Both the position numbers and the translations under genes were made by a program. This document shows positions 43,370 to 55,695 of a stretch of 64,000 bases of DNA, in pieces. This DNA comes from Ochotona curzoniae (Eukaryota > Chordata > Mammalia > Lagomorpha > Ochotonidae): assembly GCF_017591425.1 (NCBI RefSeq), contig NW_024465885.1, forward strand, positions 39,812,501 through 39,876,500, given 5' to 3'. The notes below the pieces were generated by a model, which was given only the letters and a program-made list of their open reading frames with translations, did not search any database and was not told the origin of the DNA. Numbering within the stretch: the stretch's first letter is position 1; each line of letters starts with the position of its first letter.

Positions 43370-44959
43370 ATGTGACACAGTTTTACACAGTTTTATAGGC
43401 ACTGGGACTTCCCCCCACCCCTCCCTAAACCCTCCCCCATGGTGGATTCCTCCACCTTGCTGCGTCACCACAGTTCAAGATCAGCTGAGATTCTTCCATT
43501 GCGAGCATATAGCAAGCATAGAGTCCAGCATCTCATTGTCCAGACAAATTCAACGGCTTGTTGGGGAGACCATCTCTGGTCTGAAGGTAGAGCCAGCAGA
43601 GTATCATCCCTACCAATTAAAAGCCCTGATTAACATCAGCAACAATTTCTAATGTTATGGAATTAATTGACATAGTATTGAGTAACCAACATGTTAAGAA
43701 AAAAAAAATGCAAGTTCTTTACCACATCCTGTGACTCCTTTGTTGACATCTCAATTTTAGTTCATACACGACCGGATTCTATACACCTTAAAATGGCTAT
43801 AGGGTACTATTCTGCTGTCTCGTGTCTATTTTCATTATAGTATTTAGCATTATATAGTGTTAAAGCACTATTTTGCTGAACTTGGCTCTTTTTCTTTTCT
43901 TTTTTTTTCCCGGGAAATCTAGACTGGCTTAGAACTCTAACAAGACATATGCCAACAATTGAGGTGCAGAACAGTTTTTAGGAGGGGTGTGCAGAGAAAT
44001 CCTCAATACCCTAGTGAGGAGTAACCAATCTTTGTGTCCTACCTAGTAAGGTATAAGTGAATCCATGCTGACTGTTTTCCTGTCTGATTCCAAGCTTTCC
44101 TTGTTGTTCTCTATCTATTATAGAGTTTTGTTAGTTAGTTAGTTAGTTTGTTTGTTTTGAAGGGTTTCTGGAGCGATCCTGATGGTCATTGCGAGAGAGG
44201 GTAGGGACCCAAAGTTGGAACCAAGCGAGAACCAGAGAAAGCTCTCCTCCCTAGTCCTGAAGGAAGTTTACTGTTCTGTTTCTGCGGAATGCTCAGGGCT
44301 CCTGGCTATTGTTCTGATGCTCTTGGATCCCCTGAGGAAGGATTTGGGCTTCTTTCATCCCATGTGGTGGATCCAAGTGGGAGTGGATGACCTCAGAGTT
44401 CTTGGCCTCCAAAGGCACTCCAACTCCCCGTGGTCTCCTTGGCGGTTGGGATGTAGTCCTTGGTGCTCATACTGATGGTCCCTGGTGAGGATCTGTGAGT
44501 CTTCAGGGTTGGGATACAAGCCTCCTCCTGTCCCCCTGCTCCACTCTGGGGTCCCCCCTGCTCTGTGCATATAACCTCCTGTTAAGAGGTTGTCAGGACC
44601 GCTCTTAATTCCCTTTATATGTTTTTGTAGCTTCATTATTGTCCAGTGCTGATTCGAGTCTGTTGTCTATGAGTTACCAGTTATGATCCTGGTAGGTTAT
44701 ATTATGCGTCTTCCTTACATATTCTAGGGAGATGGAAGATTTCTCTGCTCTCCCTCCCCACTATGGGATAACATAGGGTATTAAAAGTATATTAGCTTTT
44801 AAGTTCTTTGATGTAGATCATAAGCAGTCTGACTTACATTGCTTGTTGGTTCATTGGTTACTTCACAATATCTTATTGCATGTGAGATAGGCTGCTTGAG
44901 GTTGAGATAATATCTCATTTTACATATGCTGTTTTTCATTTTGACATCATATCATCTTA

Positions 44960-45260
44960 AATTAAGGCAAACATGTGCTATCTAACCTTTTGGGATTGGC
45001 TCATTTCCCTTAGCATAATGGTTTCCAGTTGGGCTCATTTGGCCACAAAGAACTGCATTTTTTTTAATAGCTGAGTAGTATTCCATGGAGTAGATGAACC
45101 AAAGCTTTCTTATCCAATCTTCCGCTGATGGGCATTTTGGTTGCTTCCATGTTTTTGCAATTACTGATTGTGCTGCTATGAACATACAGGTGCATGTTGG
45201 TTTCTCATGAAACAGGTGTTTTGGATATATTCCTAGGGGATCTATTGCTGGATCATATGG
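44960..45260 (-). pseudogene. L1 ORF2 C-terminal relic
   Basis: The frame contains KLWFIYSMEYYSAIKKN, the hallmark of the C-terminal end of L1 ORF2p. A frameshift follows, after which 'LETIMLRE' and 'SQSQK' appear in another frame. The endonuclease, reverse transcriptase and most of the Cys-rich region are missing, so it is dead. Confidence 0.92.
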
Positions 45261-45703
45261 TATGCAGATTTTGAGTTGGGTTTGCTGTGGTTATGTCATA
45301 TCCAGCTGCACGAGACACAGAAGAGTAAGCTAATCCTCCACAGGAAGGCAAGTTCGGTGCTCTGAACTCTGCACAGCCCCACCTGACCCACAGACCACAC
45401 ATTTGAGACTTCCTTTGCTCAAGCAGGGAATGCTTGTCTAGATGAGAAAAGTCCTGCACAGAAACTTGACACTGCCCTGAGCCAGGAGTATTTGGAATGA
45501 CACACAGGAAAGGGTTGCGTGTTTGTTGAGCTGCCTAACTGGTAGAAAGTGTGTGCAGCCAGCTCTAATTACACCACTCCAGGAAGCATCACCCGTAAGG
45601 TACGACTGCTATGAACCACGGCACGTCCTCCAGCTAATCCTCATCAGCTGAAGAGCAGCGTCTCCTCCTGTGTGTACCACCCTTTCTAAATGGTGTTCTT
45701 CCT
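45261..45703. other. Unannotated stretch
   Basis: Nothing recognised. Confidence 0.5.
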
Positions 45704-45723
45704 GCAGTCTTGTCTTATTTTTA

Positions 45724-46041
45724 AAAATTATTTTATTTTCATTGGAAAGTCAGATATATAGAGGGGGAGAGAGACAAAGAGGAAGATCTTCTGTCCACTG
45801 ATTCTCTCCCCAAGTTGCCCCAATGGCCGGAGCTCAGTTGATTCAAAGCCAGAAGCTAGGAGCCCGAGCCTCTTCCGGGTCTCCCATTAAGGTGCAGTTT
45901 CCCAAGGCTTTGGCCCATCCTCAACTGCTTTCTCAGTCCACAAGCAGGGAGCTGGATGGGAAGCCAGGCTCCTGGGATTAGATATGGGATTTTGGCGCAG
46001 GCAAGATGAGGACTTTAGCCAGTAGGCCACCGTGCTGGGTC
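45724..46041 (-). mobile_element. C-SINE
   Basis: Full-length copy; imperfect duplication 'tgttcttcctgcagtctt' (from 45704) and 'tgttcttgcagtctt' (from 46042). Confidence 0.9.
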
Positions 46042-46059
46042 TGTTCTTGCAGTCTTTTC

Positions 46060-47220
46060 ATGCCTTGATGCCTCACCGGTCTGGATTTCCTTCTCTCTGA
46101 GACCTATGTAATAGTTATTCATCCACAACTTGCTCTCTCCAGTGAGAGTCGGCATCCCATCGCTGGTCTGGCATGAGGAGTTGGAGAGCTACAGAAGGGA
46201 TTCTTCTATTGGAAAGCATGAGTTCCCTGAGCAGAGGCAAAGCTATCCTTGGAAGCAGCCTATGCCACTAGGAGCCATTTGATTTTAACTGACTTATCTA
46301 GCTCTGGATTAATGTTGGATCTAATTACGATTCAGTCTCTGACTCTAAGGTTTCATCATCAAGCTTGCTCCAAAGTTTTGTTTATAGGCAGTCTTTCTCT
46401 AATGACCTCTCTCAACTCCTCTAGGTTTTAGTCCCTTCTTTTCCATCCTTCTCCCACACTATGCTAATGATTCACCTTCAACACATCAGATTCTGTGTCT
46501 TATTCTCCAGCTTTTGATCTGCAAACCAAGATGATTACACAAGGTCTTTGGTCTCTATGGAAGGAGCAGAGGGGGTTCCTTAGTTATTGGAGCATTATTA
46601 TAAACTGATCATCTCAGGGAGGCAGGCTTATTGGTCTAAAGGACATCTAAGTGCTGTAGGAGCTCAAGAAAGGAGCCTTTAATTCTTTGCCTGGAGGATA
46701 GAGGCAGGAGAGTTCAGGCAGTAGAACCAAATATCACATTTAGAGGTCTAAGGGGCATGGAAATCATGTGGGAAAGAGCTTAAAGAGGCCCACTTCACCA
46801 GATGGGGAACATCTGTTCCATGGCCCAAACAAGGTCCATAAAATCATTTGGTCTTAGCCCTGTCAGGGCGATCACAGGTGGAAGTTGAAATCCAATAGGT
46901 CTATAGTAAGTTAATTTCTAAGTTGAGAACTTTGAGTGGCCCATGAATGATGTAGGTATCCACATGGTTCTGGGAAAATGTTCCTTACCTTTTCACAGAC
47001 CTTGTGGTGGAAGTGCTGTGCGGAGCAGCCAGTGTGGAGGATGGGTGGTGAGGGCTGAGTGCACCTTGCATTGCCTAGCCATGTTGCTTATAACTGAGGT
47101 TGAACCCTGTCCAGGGCTACACCTGGGTTACATAGGATGTGGATGATCCTGCCATCCATTAGGTGAGGACAAAAAGGAGATAGATTTTATTTTCATGTAG
47201 GATCAAAAGAAATTATTTGA
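46060..47220. other. Unannotated stretch
   Basis: About 1.2 kb; nothing recognised. Confidence 0.5.
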
Positions 47221-47810
47221 AATATTTCTTTTTAAAAATTTAAAAAATGTTTTCAGTTGTATGACATAGTTCATAGGGTCTGGGATTTCCCTACCTTGTC
47301 CCCAAATTCCCTCCCCCCCAACTGATTTTCCCTGTTTTATAACACTAGTATAGTCCTTCATAAGCAGTCATAAGTCCATCAGTTGTTTATTTAAGTGTGT
47401 GCTGACATTGCTGGTACAGACAATGTCAGACAGTCCAGCATCCTATTGTCTAGACAAGTCCAACAGTTTCACTGGGAATCCATCTTTGATTTGGAAGTAG
47501 AGGTGTATGCTGTATTGTATCTTCACAACTGGATATGATAGTCCTATTATGATATCACTATACATTCCCCTAAATGAGAAGCCACGAGACAAGGTCAACA
47601 ATAGGTATGAAGTTAAGACAAAAAATTTACAGCACCATTGAGTCCAAAAACATGCCACTCAGTAACCAATGCATGGGTGAAGAAATGAAAAGGAAACACA
47701 AAAGCTTCTTGGGTACAGTGATGCCACAGTGCAATCCATGAGCCAGCCGTGAATTTGACAAGAGAAGAGAAACCATTTGGAAGAAATGAAAATAAAAACA
47801 AAAATATCTA
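47221..47810 (-). mobile_element. L1 3' UTR fragment, older subfamily
   Basis: Aligns by eye with 62225-62830: 'cagcatcctattgtctagac', 'gtttcactgggaatccatct', 'ctggatatgatagtc' and 'cactatacattcccctaaat'. There is no coding sequence. Confidence 0.7.
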
Positions 47811-48414
47811 AAGGACTTACCTATTTCTCAGATTTTTCTCTTCAGAATTGGGGTCCCATAAGCCATCCTGTCTTCTTGTGTGTGTTCTTCTCTCTGACCC
47901 TAAAGAGTTGGCTAGGATCAAGTTGGCCTTCACAACCAGTAATCTATACAGCATCACCACACAATTAGGGAAACACACCTGTTTTTGAGTAGTCATGGAT
48001 TTGGCAAGGCTAAAGCTTTCCTTGTGAACCAAAAAAGTGGCATGTCTAAAGAAAAGGACATCTCTTTAACAAGGCGGATACATTCGGAAGTGAGGTTATA
48101 GCCTGGAGAGCAGAGCTTGAGCTATTCTCCTTGGTGTAAGGTCCCCAGCATTGCTTCCCATCTGCCAAGCATGTGTGGCAACCTTGGAGCATGAGCTCTG
48201 GGTATGGAGTTTTAAGGATCAGGTTTGAGTTTGGTGTTAAGAAATGTAGACTCGCATGACTACTGCCATAGGTGCCCAATGATTGCCTGCCCAGCTCTGG
48301 TTGACAGGCTTTGGCTCTGTGTCTCAGCTCAGTCCCTACCTTGTTTGAGTCTATCACAGTGTTAGTGGGAGTTAGACTCTACCAGGTGGCCACTCTGAGT
48401 AGGTTTCTAACTTG
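47811..48414. other. Unannotated stretch
   Basis: Nothing recognised. Confidence 0.5.
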
Positions 48415-48430
48415 CTATCTTTTCTTTCTT

Positions 48431-48764
48431 TTTTTTTTTTTAAGATTTATTTATTTCTATTGGAAATTCAGATATACAGAGAGGAGGAGAGACAGAGAGG
48501 AAGATCTTCTCTCTGCTGATTTACTTCCCAAGTAGCCCCAACGGCTGGTGCTACACCGATCCAAAGCCACGATCCAGGAGCTTCTTCCAGGTCTCCCGCA
48601 CCAGTGCAGGGTCCCAAAGTTTTGGGCCATCCTCGGCTGCTTTCCCCAGGCCACAGTCAGGGACCTGGATGGTAAGCAGGGACGCCGGAATTAGAACTGG
48701 TGCCCATATGGGATTCTGGTGCGTGCAAGGTGGGAACTTTAGCCATTAGGCTACCTTACCGGCC
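48431..48764 (-). mobile_element. C-SINE
   Basis: Full-length copy with duplication 'ctatcttttctttctt' (48415-48430) and 'ctatctttccttctt' (from 48765). Confidence 0.93.
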
Positions 48765-48894
48765 CTATCTTTCCTTCTTGAACCACATTAAAAGAAGTGT
48801 TTTATTTTGTTTGTCCTCAGAACATCCTGCCTTGCTCGTAATGCTTGCTTTATCCAGTTCTGCTTTAAGCTGTGGCTTTATGTGGGGGAAGAAA

Positions 48895-49260
48895 GTGTTA
48901 AGCTAAGAGGTGACTGAGGAAGAGAAAGAGTTCTAGTTCAGTTGAAGCATTTTATTAGTCAAGGGAGAGAGTCTGACTTATTGCTGGCCGGTAGGAGATG
49001 ACCCGGGGCCGCTTCCCCATGGCACAGCCAGTATGCCAGGGCAATGGCCACCCAGGGTGTGCAGCGCTGGGCTGATACACACCTTGCATGTGGGGGATGC
49101 GAGAGCACGACTGAGCCTCGGCTTGTGCTTGCGTATGACATGTAGTGAGGGACAATCATTCTTGTGGCATAGACAAGGTTAGGGTGATTCTGCATTCCAA
49201 CCATTCCTGGATGGGAGTGTCTGCTTGACTTCGGCAGCGTGGTGGAGTCACGTCTGGTTT
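48895..49260 (-). other. Retroelement-like segment, unclassified
   Basis: On the minus strand this GC-rich stretch ends with AATAAA at 48956-48951 and then a CT-rich tail closing in 'ttaaca'. It looks like an LTR 3' half or the end of a processed transcript. The frames (for example 48955-49204) match nothing I know. The start and any duplication were not found. Confidence 0.3.
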
Positions 49261-49269
49261 ACCTAACCC

Positions 49270-50019
49270 AGCAGAAGGAAGTTAGGTCCATGTAGAGTTT
49301 TAAGGTGGACTGCTGGAGGAGGAGGGTAGCTGGCATTCAAATTCTGAGATGGAAGACCACACCTTAGGGGAAGGGTGCTGCCCATCAGCTACCTAAATGC
49401 GATTTCCCTGCTGTTTTCCTATTTTGTCCCATTGGAAAATGTTTAACATTTCTATTGGGAAAGAGCTAAATATGATAATCCTATTTCTTTTGGTTGTGAT
49501 TTAGAGTAGACGTGGACCAGCTCTGGGGACGACTGCGGAGGACTTCTGGGATGTATTTGCTGCCCTAGCAGCTTGAGTGGCCTTTGGAAGTTGTCATGTA
49601 GACATATGGTATGTGTACAGCTGAGGCAGCCATCTTGAGAGCATGAGGAAGTTAAGCTGTGAAACCAACAGGGAAGCTGAGAGCACATACTGGCTTTATT
49701 GAACTTCTGAATTAATGAGTCTTACATAAACGGATGATGTATATTTTCTAAATTGTTTTTATGTGCATTATCTTCATAGATAATGATATTTTAACTAGTA
49801 TGAAAACGTTTATTAGGCACTGTGCTAGATCTTTGCAATATTTTTAATAACTCTATATGGCATATTTTGTGTTATTGCTATTTTTTCTAGATTGGGGTAA
49901 AACAAAGTTTAGAAATGTAAGTTCTTTTGCTCAAGCTTCATTCTTGTGAATACATTTTGGTGAATAAATTTAACTATTTTCTTGAGTTAGTGATTGCTGA
50001 TTCGAAAGGGTTGGATAAT
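49270..50019. other. Unannotated stretch
   Basis: Nothing recognised. Confidence 0.5.
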
Positions 50020-50365
50020 TTTATGATCTGAATGTTGGTTTATACACCCCCCCATCACAATTAGAAATGAATTAGAAATGCAATTTCTAATTGTGATTGT
50101 GTTTGGGAGATAGACCACAGCCAACATGATAAGCTTCCTTATAGGAACAAACACCAGGCAGTTTACTTCCTCTGTGCCCAAAGAGGTTCTATGAGGAAGC
50201 AACAAGAAAGTGGGCAGGAACCGGGTCCTTAACAGACACCAGATCAATTAGCATCCTGATATGTACTTCCCAGTTCATAATTAGGAGAAATAAACTTCTG
50301 TTTTTTTTTTTTTAACTCCCTTGGTTAAGTCATTCGGTTATGGCAGCCTGAAATTACTGAATCAC
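50020..50365 (+). mobile_element. MaLR (MLT1-like) LTR
   Basis: 'ctgaatgttggtttatacac', 'gttctatgaggaagcaacaa', 'gacaccagatcaattagcat' and 'ggagaaataaacttctg', then 'ggcagcctgaaattactg', are in MLT1 order. Confidence 0.65.
50054..50097. repeat. 15-bp perfect inverted repeat (hairpin)
   Basis: 'atcacaattagaaat' at 50054-50068 pairs perfectly with 50083-50097 across a 14-base loop. The loop itself repeats part of the stem ('aattagaaatgca'). Confidence 0.95.
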
Positions 50366-51737
50366 ATACTTTAATCTTATCCTTCAGGAATAGTACCAGT
50401 CAGCTCCCCCATCAGTAGCATATTATGCCCCTACTCCCATTTGCCTGTCCTTACAGTAATTCTGAAAGTAAATCTAAAAACTGAGTTTGAATTGCAGTGT
50501 ACCTTTTAGCACCTGGGATATTTGGACAAAACACTCTCTTGAGTCTCAGTTGCCTTACTTGTTGAATTAGCATCATTATCGTACTCTTTGCAATGTCTCT
50601 GGCTTTCCTTTTGGCTGTTGAGAGTGCCAAAGAGAGATATTTTGTAAAATACAAAATAAAGCACAGTGTTAGTATTATTCATTTTATTATCTCAGTAGGA
50701 CAAACTACATCATATTTAGGGGGTCCAATGAAACCGAAGTCACTATGTTTAGTCAACTCAGATGGTAAGAAAGCAGTAAAAAAAAAATTACGTGAATGTT
50801 TTTGTTAGAATCCCAAAGTTCAGCTTGAATCTTAATTCAGTATAGAGGTGTGGGAGGCAGTTTCTGACTCTAAGAAACGTAGTTCCGACGAGCCCATGAA
50901 TTATTCTTTCTTCATTGAAGAATCACATTTCTGTGCTGCTCCTTTGTAGCATCCTGCAAGGTCGATTTTTTTCTTTTTCCTTTTTAAAATTTTATTTTAA
51001 TATCGATTATCAAGGTGAGAGGGTTACAGACCCACGTGGGTTTCTGATTAGGATGGAGAGGGTTGGGGGTGAAGAGGGAGGTGGGTGAGATCAATGATTC
51101 AGCGCACTGCCTCTTGCTGTTATGACTGTGCTGTGCTGTGTCAGCACTCGGGAATGGACATGTCACAAGGCAGATGTTTCTAACCTTCCCTCCATCCACT
51201 CACACAGAGCCTTCATCATCACATTTACAAATGATGGGAATTGTCCTGACCTGGAAAAGGCTGCTTCTTTTCTTTCCTTCTCGAAAACTCTCGTTTCTCT
51301 AGTCCCCCCCTAACTCTTTACCCTAGTCATTTCCACACTTCCGTTTCTTTGGTCAACTCTTGTGGGGTGTGGACACAGGGAGGTACCTTGATGTGCATAA
51401 AATGCTATGATTCCAAGGAAAAAGAGCTTTCATTATGTACAGACAGTGCGTGTTTCATTAATAAATCATTACCATTGTCTTTAGTCATTATTCTAAGTTT
51501 AATTAGTAATAAGAAAATTGATTAAATCTATTTTCCCTTGTAATCAGAGAGGGCTTAAAAAATTACTTGGCCAGAAGGTGTTAAGGTTTTTAGAAGTGTG
51601 AAACTTTTGGCAAAATCTTGCACCACCATTTAGTTGTTTTCTTTGTCAATAATTGTCAGCATAGATATAGGAACCTGTTCTGACTGGTATTTCCACAGGT
51701 CTTTTACTTCACTGAAATCCATTTTATGGATTTGCAA
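50366..51737. other. Unannotated stretch
   Basis: About 1.4 kb of AT-rich DNA. No gene or clear repeat was recognised. Confidence 0.5.
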
Positions 51738-51752
51738 AACATATTTAATTTA

Positions 51753-52074
51753 TAAGATTTATTTTTATTATTTTTTTATTGGAAAGGCAGATATACAGAG
51801 AGGAGAGACAGAGAGGAAGATCTTCTGTCCGATGATTCACTCCCCAAGTGAGCGCAACGGGCCGATACTATGCCGATCCGAAGCCAGGAGCCTCTTCCGG
51901 GTCTCCCACGCGGGTGCAGGGTCCCAAAGCTTTGGGCTGTCCTTGACTGCTTTCCCGGGCCACAGGCAGGGAGCTGGAAGGGAAGCGGGGCTGCCGGGAT
52001 TAGAACCGGCGCCCATATGGGATCCCGGGTGTACAAGGCGAGGACCTTAACCACTGTGCCACCGCGCCGGGCCC
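51753..52074 (-). mobile_element. Youngest-looking C-SINE
   Basis: Almost consensus throughout ('gcggggctgccgggattaga', 'cccatatgggatcccgggtg', 'gtgccaccgcgccgggccc'), with a perfect 15-bp duplication 'aacatatttaattta' at 51738-51752 and 52075-52089. Confidence 0.95.
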
Positions 52075-52136
52075 AACATATTTAATTTAAATGACACTCT
52101 TTTGCTCCTCAAAGTTGAAGTAGTGGTAATGAATGA

Positions 52137-53370
52137 GAGATCTCAAAAAGTTTGTGCAAAGTATATTATGAAAAATTTCTGCATGATTTTTTAAAATTAT
52201 TTTTACTCCCAGGGTAATACTAATTTGTTATAACATATCTTAATATGATATAGTTTGAAGCACTAAGAAGAATAAGACACCAGCTTGAAACTTCCCCTTA
52301 CCTGTTCAGCCTAAATTTTTCTAAAATTGAACAACAAGCACCAAATTAATGGACAGATTGAGGGAGAAGAACGGTAAATTCACTGACGCTATATGAAAAG
52401 TTTATGGGCACAAATCCCCCCATCAAAAAAAATAACCCTTTACAAACTAAAGCTAATTATCAGAAGGAACAACATAGCCCTTCCTCGTAAAGATGAAGGC
52501 TGTAATCACAGACCATCCACACCAATTCATAAGGAGAAAAATAAATAGTGGCCTAATTGAAGAGAACCAATGATCAACAGAAGTAGTTATCAACACCACG
52601 GATACATCAGCTGCTTCAGCAGACACAACTTTACCTGAACAATTAAATTTGAACATACTTTCCACTTGATGGGTTGTAAAACTCTGGTTCTCAGAGCAGC
52701 TGTAGATGAGAGCAGAACTTCTAATGGATATTTTTAAACAGGTAGAATCTGGACCCTGAAGCATTTTTTTTTTTGAAGAACTGTCAGAGAAATGGAGACA
52801 ATGGCTTTACCAGTACACTCCTGATGACGGAAGACAAAGCGATGGCTACCAAGAAGTGAAAGTGGTCTAGTCAAAGCAAGAGCAGCCAAAACAGTCAAGA
52901 GCAAAGATGACAACTTCTGAAATTTGGTCGCTTAGGTCACCATGCTTGGTGATTTCCCTTTAGGCAAAGACCAACATTTGCTTGTTACCATAGAGTTTAG
53001 ACTAAGAAGGCTTCACCGACCAGTCCTTTTCCATCACATCAATGTCCCTGCCCTTTCTTCTCATCAAGCATGGGAAATTTGGCGACTTTCAACAGGGAAT
53101 CAATATAAATAAACACCAGAGCATTGATTTTTTTTTTGTTTCATAAGCTTATCAAATCTTTCAATGACACTATTTTACTTGAGTTAGTAGTATAAAAAAT
53201 TTCTATGGATATAGCCACATCTCTGTATTTTCAGTTATTTAGGGATGAAATATTTTATATCATTGCTTTCAAAACTGTTTTGAACTTGATAGAAATTATG
53301 TTGAAAAATAAATTTTGCTTTTGTATCTTTCAATTCCATTTTCCATGTGCTTTCTGAAGTTTCCTTATTT
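52137..53370 (+). mobile_element. Full-length Hsmar2-like mariner, inactive
   Basis: The left end ('ctcaaaaagtttgtgcaaag' then 'tattatgaaaaatttctgca') and right end ('caattccattttccatgtgc' then 'tttctgaagttt') are facing terminal repeats of the Hsmar2 group. The 1.23-kb length is close to an intact mariner of about 1.3 kb. The inside holds a transposase relic. Confidence 0.78.
52780..53100 (+). pseudogene. Mariner transposase relic (DDE/D catalytic domain)
   Basis: Plus-strand frames give 'KDQHLLVTIEFRLRRL' and then 'LHRPVLFHHINVPALSSHQ', related to the mariner 'HHDNAPAHSSHQ' segment that carries the second catalytic Asp. Here Asp is replaced by Ile (HHIN). Stops and shifts break the frame throughout, so no active transposase can be made. 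Confidence 0.72.
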
Positions 53371-53830
53371 ATCTATTATTATTATTATCTATTATACAAA
53401 TTGTTTCATCTCAAACTGGCCCTAGGCAAAGTGGCACATGGTTCAATAAACTGTATTATAGGGATTTTGCAGTCAGGAGTCAGAACTGAAAATAAAACCT
53501 GAACGGTCCAATGTGGGATGCAGGTGTCTTCACTTCTAGGCAAAACACTTTGTTTCTCAAGTACCTCTTGTTTTGTTTTCTTTCTCTTTCCTCTGTGCCT
53601 TTAGGTGTCTGGTGATCCTCAGGAGTGAGCTGCTTATTAAAGGTAAGAAGACAGAACGCTGGCCAGCAGTTCTGAGTGTGCTGATAGGCTTCTGGACATA
53701 GTGTGATCTCACTCTGCAGATTTGTCAGTGGACTCTGATCCTTCAGCAATCAGCATCTTCAACTCTAAGTTCCTGACAGATGTGCCCTAAGAAGCGTGTT
53801 CAGCTTCTCGGCTGGAGGGTAAAGGCCTGA
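53371..53830. other. Unannotated stretch
   Basis: A short ATT-rich run lies near 53377-53395. Nothing else recognised. Confidence 0.5.
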
Positions 53831-53844
53831 CCATCAACATTTTC

Positions 53845-54182
53845 TTTTCTTTTTTTTTTTTTAAAGATTTATTTATTTTTTATTGCAAAGTCAGATATAC
53901 AGAGAGGAACAGAGACAGTGAGAAAGATCTCCCATCCGATGATTCACTCCCCAAGTGAGCGCAACGGCTGGTGCTGATCCAAAGCCAGGATCCAGGAACT
54001 TCTTCCAGGTCTCCCTGCGGGTACAGAGTCCCAAGGCTTCGGGTTGTCCTCGACTGCTTTCCCAGGCCACAAGCAGGGAGCTGAATGGGAAGTGGAGCTG
54101 CTGGGATTAGAACCAGTGCCCATATGGGATCCCTGTGTATTCAAGGTGAGGACCTTAGCCACTAGGCCACGCTGCCGGGCCC
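53845..54182 (-). mobile_element. Young C-SINE
   Basis: Full length with a perfect 14-bp duplication 'ccatcaacattttc' (53831-53844 and 54183-54196). Confidence 0.95.
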
Positions 54183-54196
54183 CCATCAACATTTTC

Positions 54197-55117
54197 GATA
54201 CTGGCAACAGAGGACCATTTAGCTTTGCTTAATCCCTCTTGATTCTGGGCTGGTCTTTGAAGACAGTCTGTTTTTCCCTATGTCCTAGGAAGAAAGTACC
54301 TCCCATTTCCCTGGCAAGGAAAGAAGGTTGGGGTAGAGTGGGGTATCAGGTCTTCATGTGTGTTAAATAGATTATAAAGACATCTTTATTTTGGTTTCTC
54401 ACTTTTCTATCACTTCCACAGGTATCCTGACCCGAGTCCTGAACCTGGGAAGGAATCCACATTTGCACATCATGTTTGTTCCTGGTCTTCTGGGCTTCCT
54501 CACAGAAGAAGTGAGCCCTCAAGTATCTAAGTCATCTGTTATTCTTTTTTCCAAACCCAAACTTTGTTTTGCCTCAAGTGCAGCTCTCCATGTTTTTAAG
54601 GCTCTGTGTACATTTGATTGCAAAGTTATTTGATGTAGCTTTTGGAAAAATTAAATTTAGATGCACTTCTCTACCTTTATAAGGGCAAATATTTCTTTAT
54701 CACTTTGTCTGAAGTAAGATATTTCCTAACTTAAAGAGACACTATTTGGTTTGCAGTATAATGACTGATGCATTATGTTACATTTGTTAGATTTTCTATT
54801 TGTTATTTTTGAATATTGTTGTTTTCTCTTTTTGCTTCTTTTGTGAAATTTGATTGAGTTGCATTCATTGTTTTTCCTTGGATAAGTACTATGCTTTTCT
54901 AGTATATATATTTTTTGCTTCTCATAATTACATATACATTTCCCTACCAATTCTGAAAATAAGATACCAGTTAATTCCTTTACCAAGATGTTTTCTACAA
55001 TTCATCATGCCTCCCTTCCCAAGTCAGCTCTCCGTGGAATACCTTTGTCTTCTTTTCTGCAAATGAGAAACTTTTGGAACTTTTAGCCTCAAATTTCCTC
55101 ATCCTGCAACCTCTAGG
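54197..55117. other. Unannotated stretch
   Basis: AT-rich. 54400-54640 has a modest open frame with no known match. Confidence 0.45.
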
Positions 55118-55395
55118 ATTTTTTTTTAATGATTTATTTACTTTTATTGGAAAGGCAGGTTTATAGAGACAAGGAGAAACAGAGAGAATGATTTTCTGTT
55201 CTCTGGTTCACTCCCCAAGTGGCCACAATGGCCAGAGCTGAGTCAATCTGAAGCCAGGAGCCCAGAACCTTCTCTGGGTCTCCCACGCTGGTGCAGAGTC
55301 CCAAGACTTTGGGCTGTCCTTTACTGCTTTCCCAGGTCACCAGCAGGGAGCTGATAGGGAAGTGGAGCAGCCAGGATACAAACTGGCGCCTATAT
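55118..55395 (-). mobile_element. C-SINE lacking its tRNA-derived head
   Basis: The minus-strand copy is normal up to 'ggatcctgg' and then passes straight into composite repeat sequence instead of its 'aaggcgaggactttagccac' head complement. Confidence 0.8.
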
Positions 55396-55695
55396 AGGAT
55401 CCTGGCACAGTCTGCTGCCCCAATCAGCTTCTGCACACGCTGGTGGTTGCAATTGTTGGGTCAGTTCTGTCTCCATCCCTGTCTCCTACGTGAATCAATG
55501 AATGCTGCAGCCCAGCCTGATCCTGTCCACCCCACACTCAGCCTTCACGAACGCCAGTGGGAGCAGCCGCCTATAACTCCAATAACGCCAGTGGAGCAAC
55601 CCGCAATAACTCCAATCAGACCCGCCCCTGCCCTGGTTCCTATGCTTGCCTGTATGTACAGCAGACTGATCTAATCTGTCCCACAGCCTAAAGTT
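55390..55695 (-). repeat. GC-rich composite repeat, copy 5 (partial)
   Basis: Aligns with 8709-8975: 'gccccaatcagctt', 'ctggtggttgcaattgttgg', 'gctgcagcccagcctgatcc', 'cgcaataactccaatcagac' and 'tgccctggttcctatgcttg'. It includes a local duplication of 'ataactccaat' with 'aacgccagtg'. Confidence 0.75.

Larger units (their letters stand above)
43010..45260 (-). mobile_element. L1 3' fragment (ORF2 C-terminus plus long 3' UTR)
   Basis: The minus strand runs from a truncated ORF2 C-terminus (45260-44960) through about 1.6 kb of 3' UTR to the A-tail at 43010, with a SINE nested at 43041-43369. It is 5'-truncated at about 45260, as most L1 insertions are. It serves as the key for naming the other 3' UTR pieces in the window. 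Confidence 0.85.
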
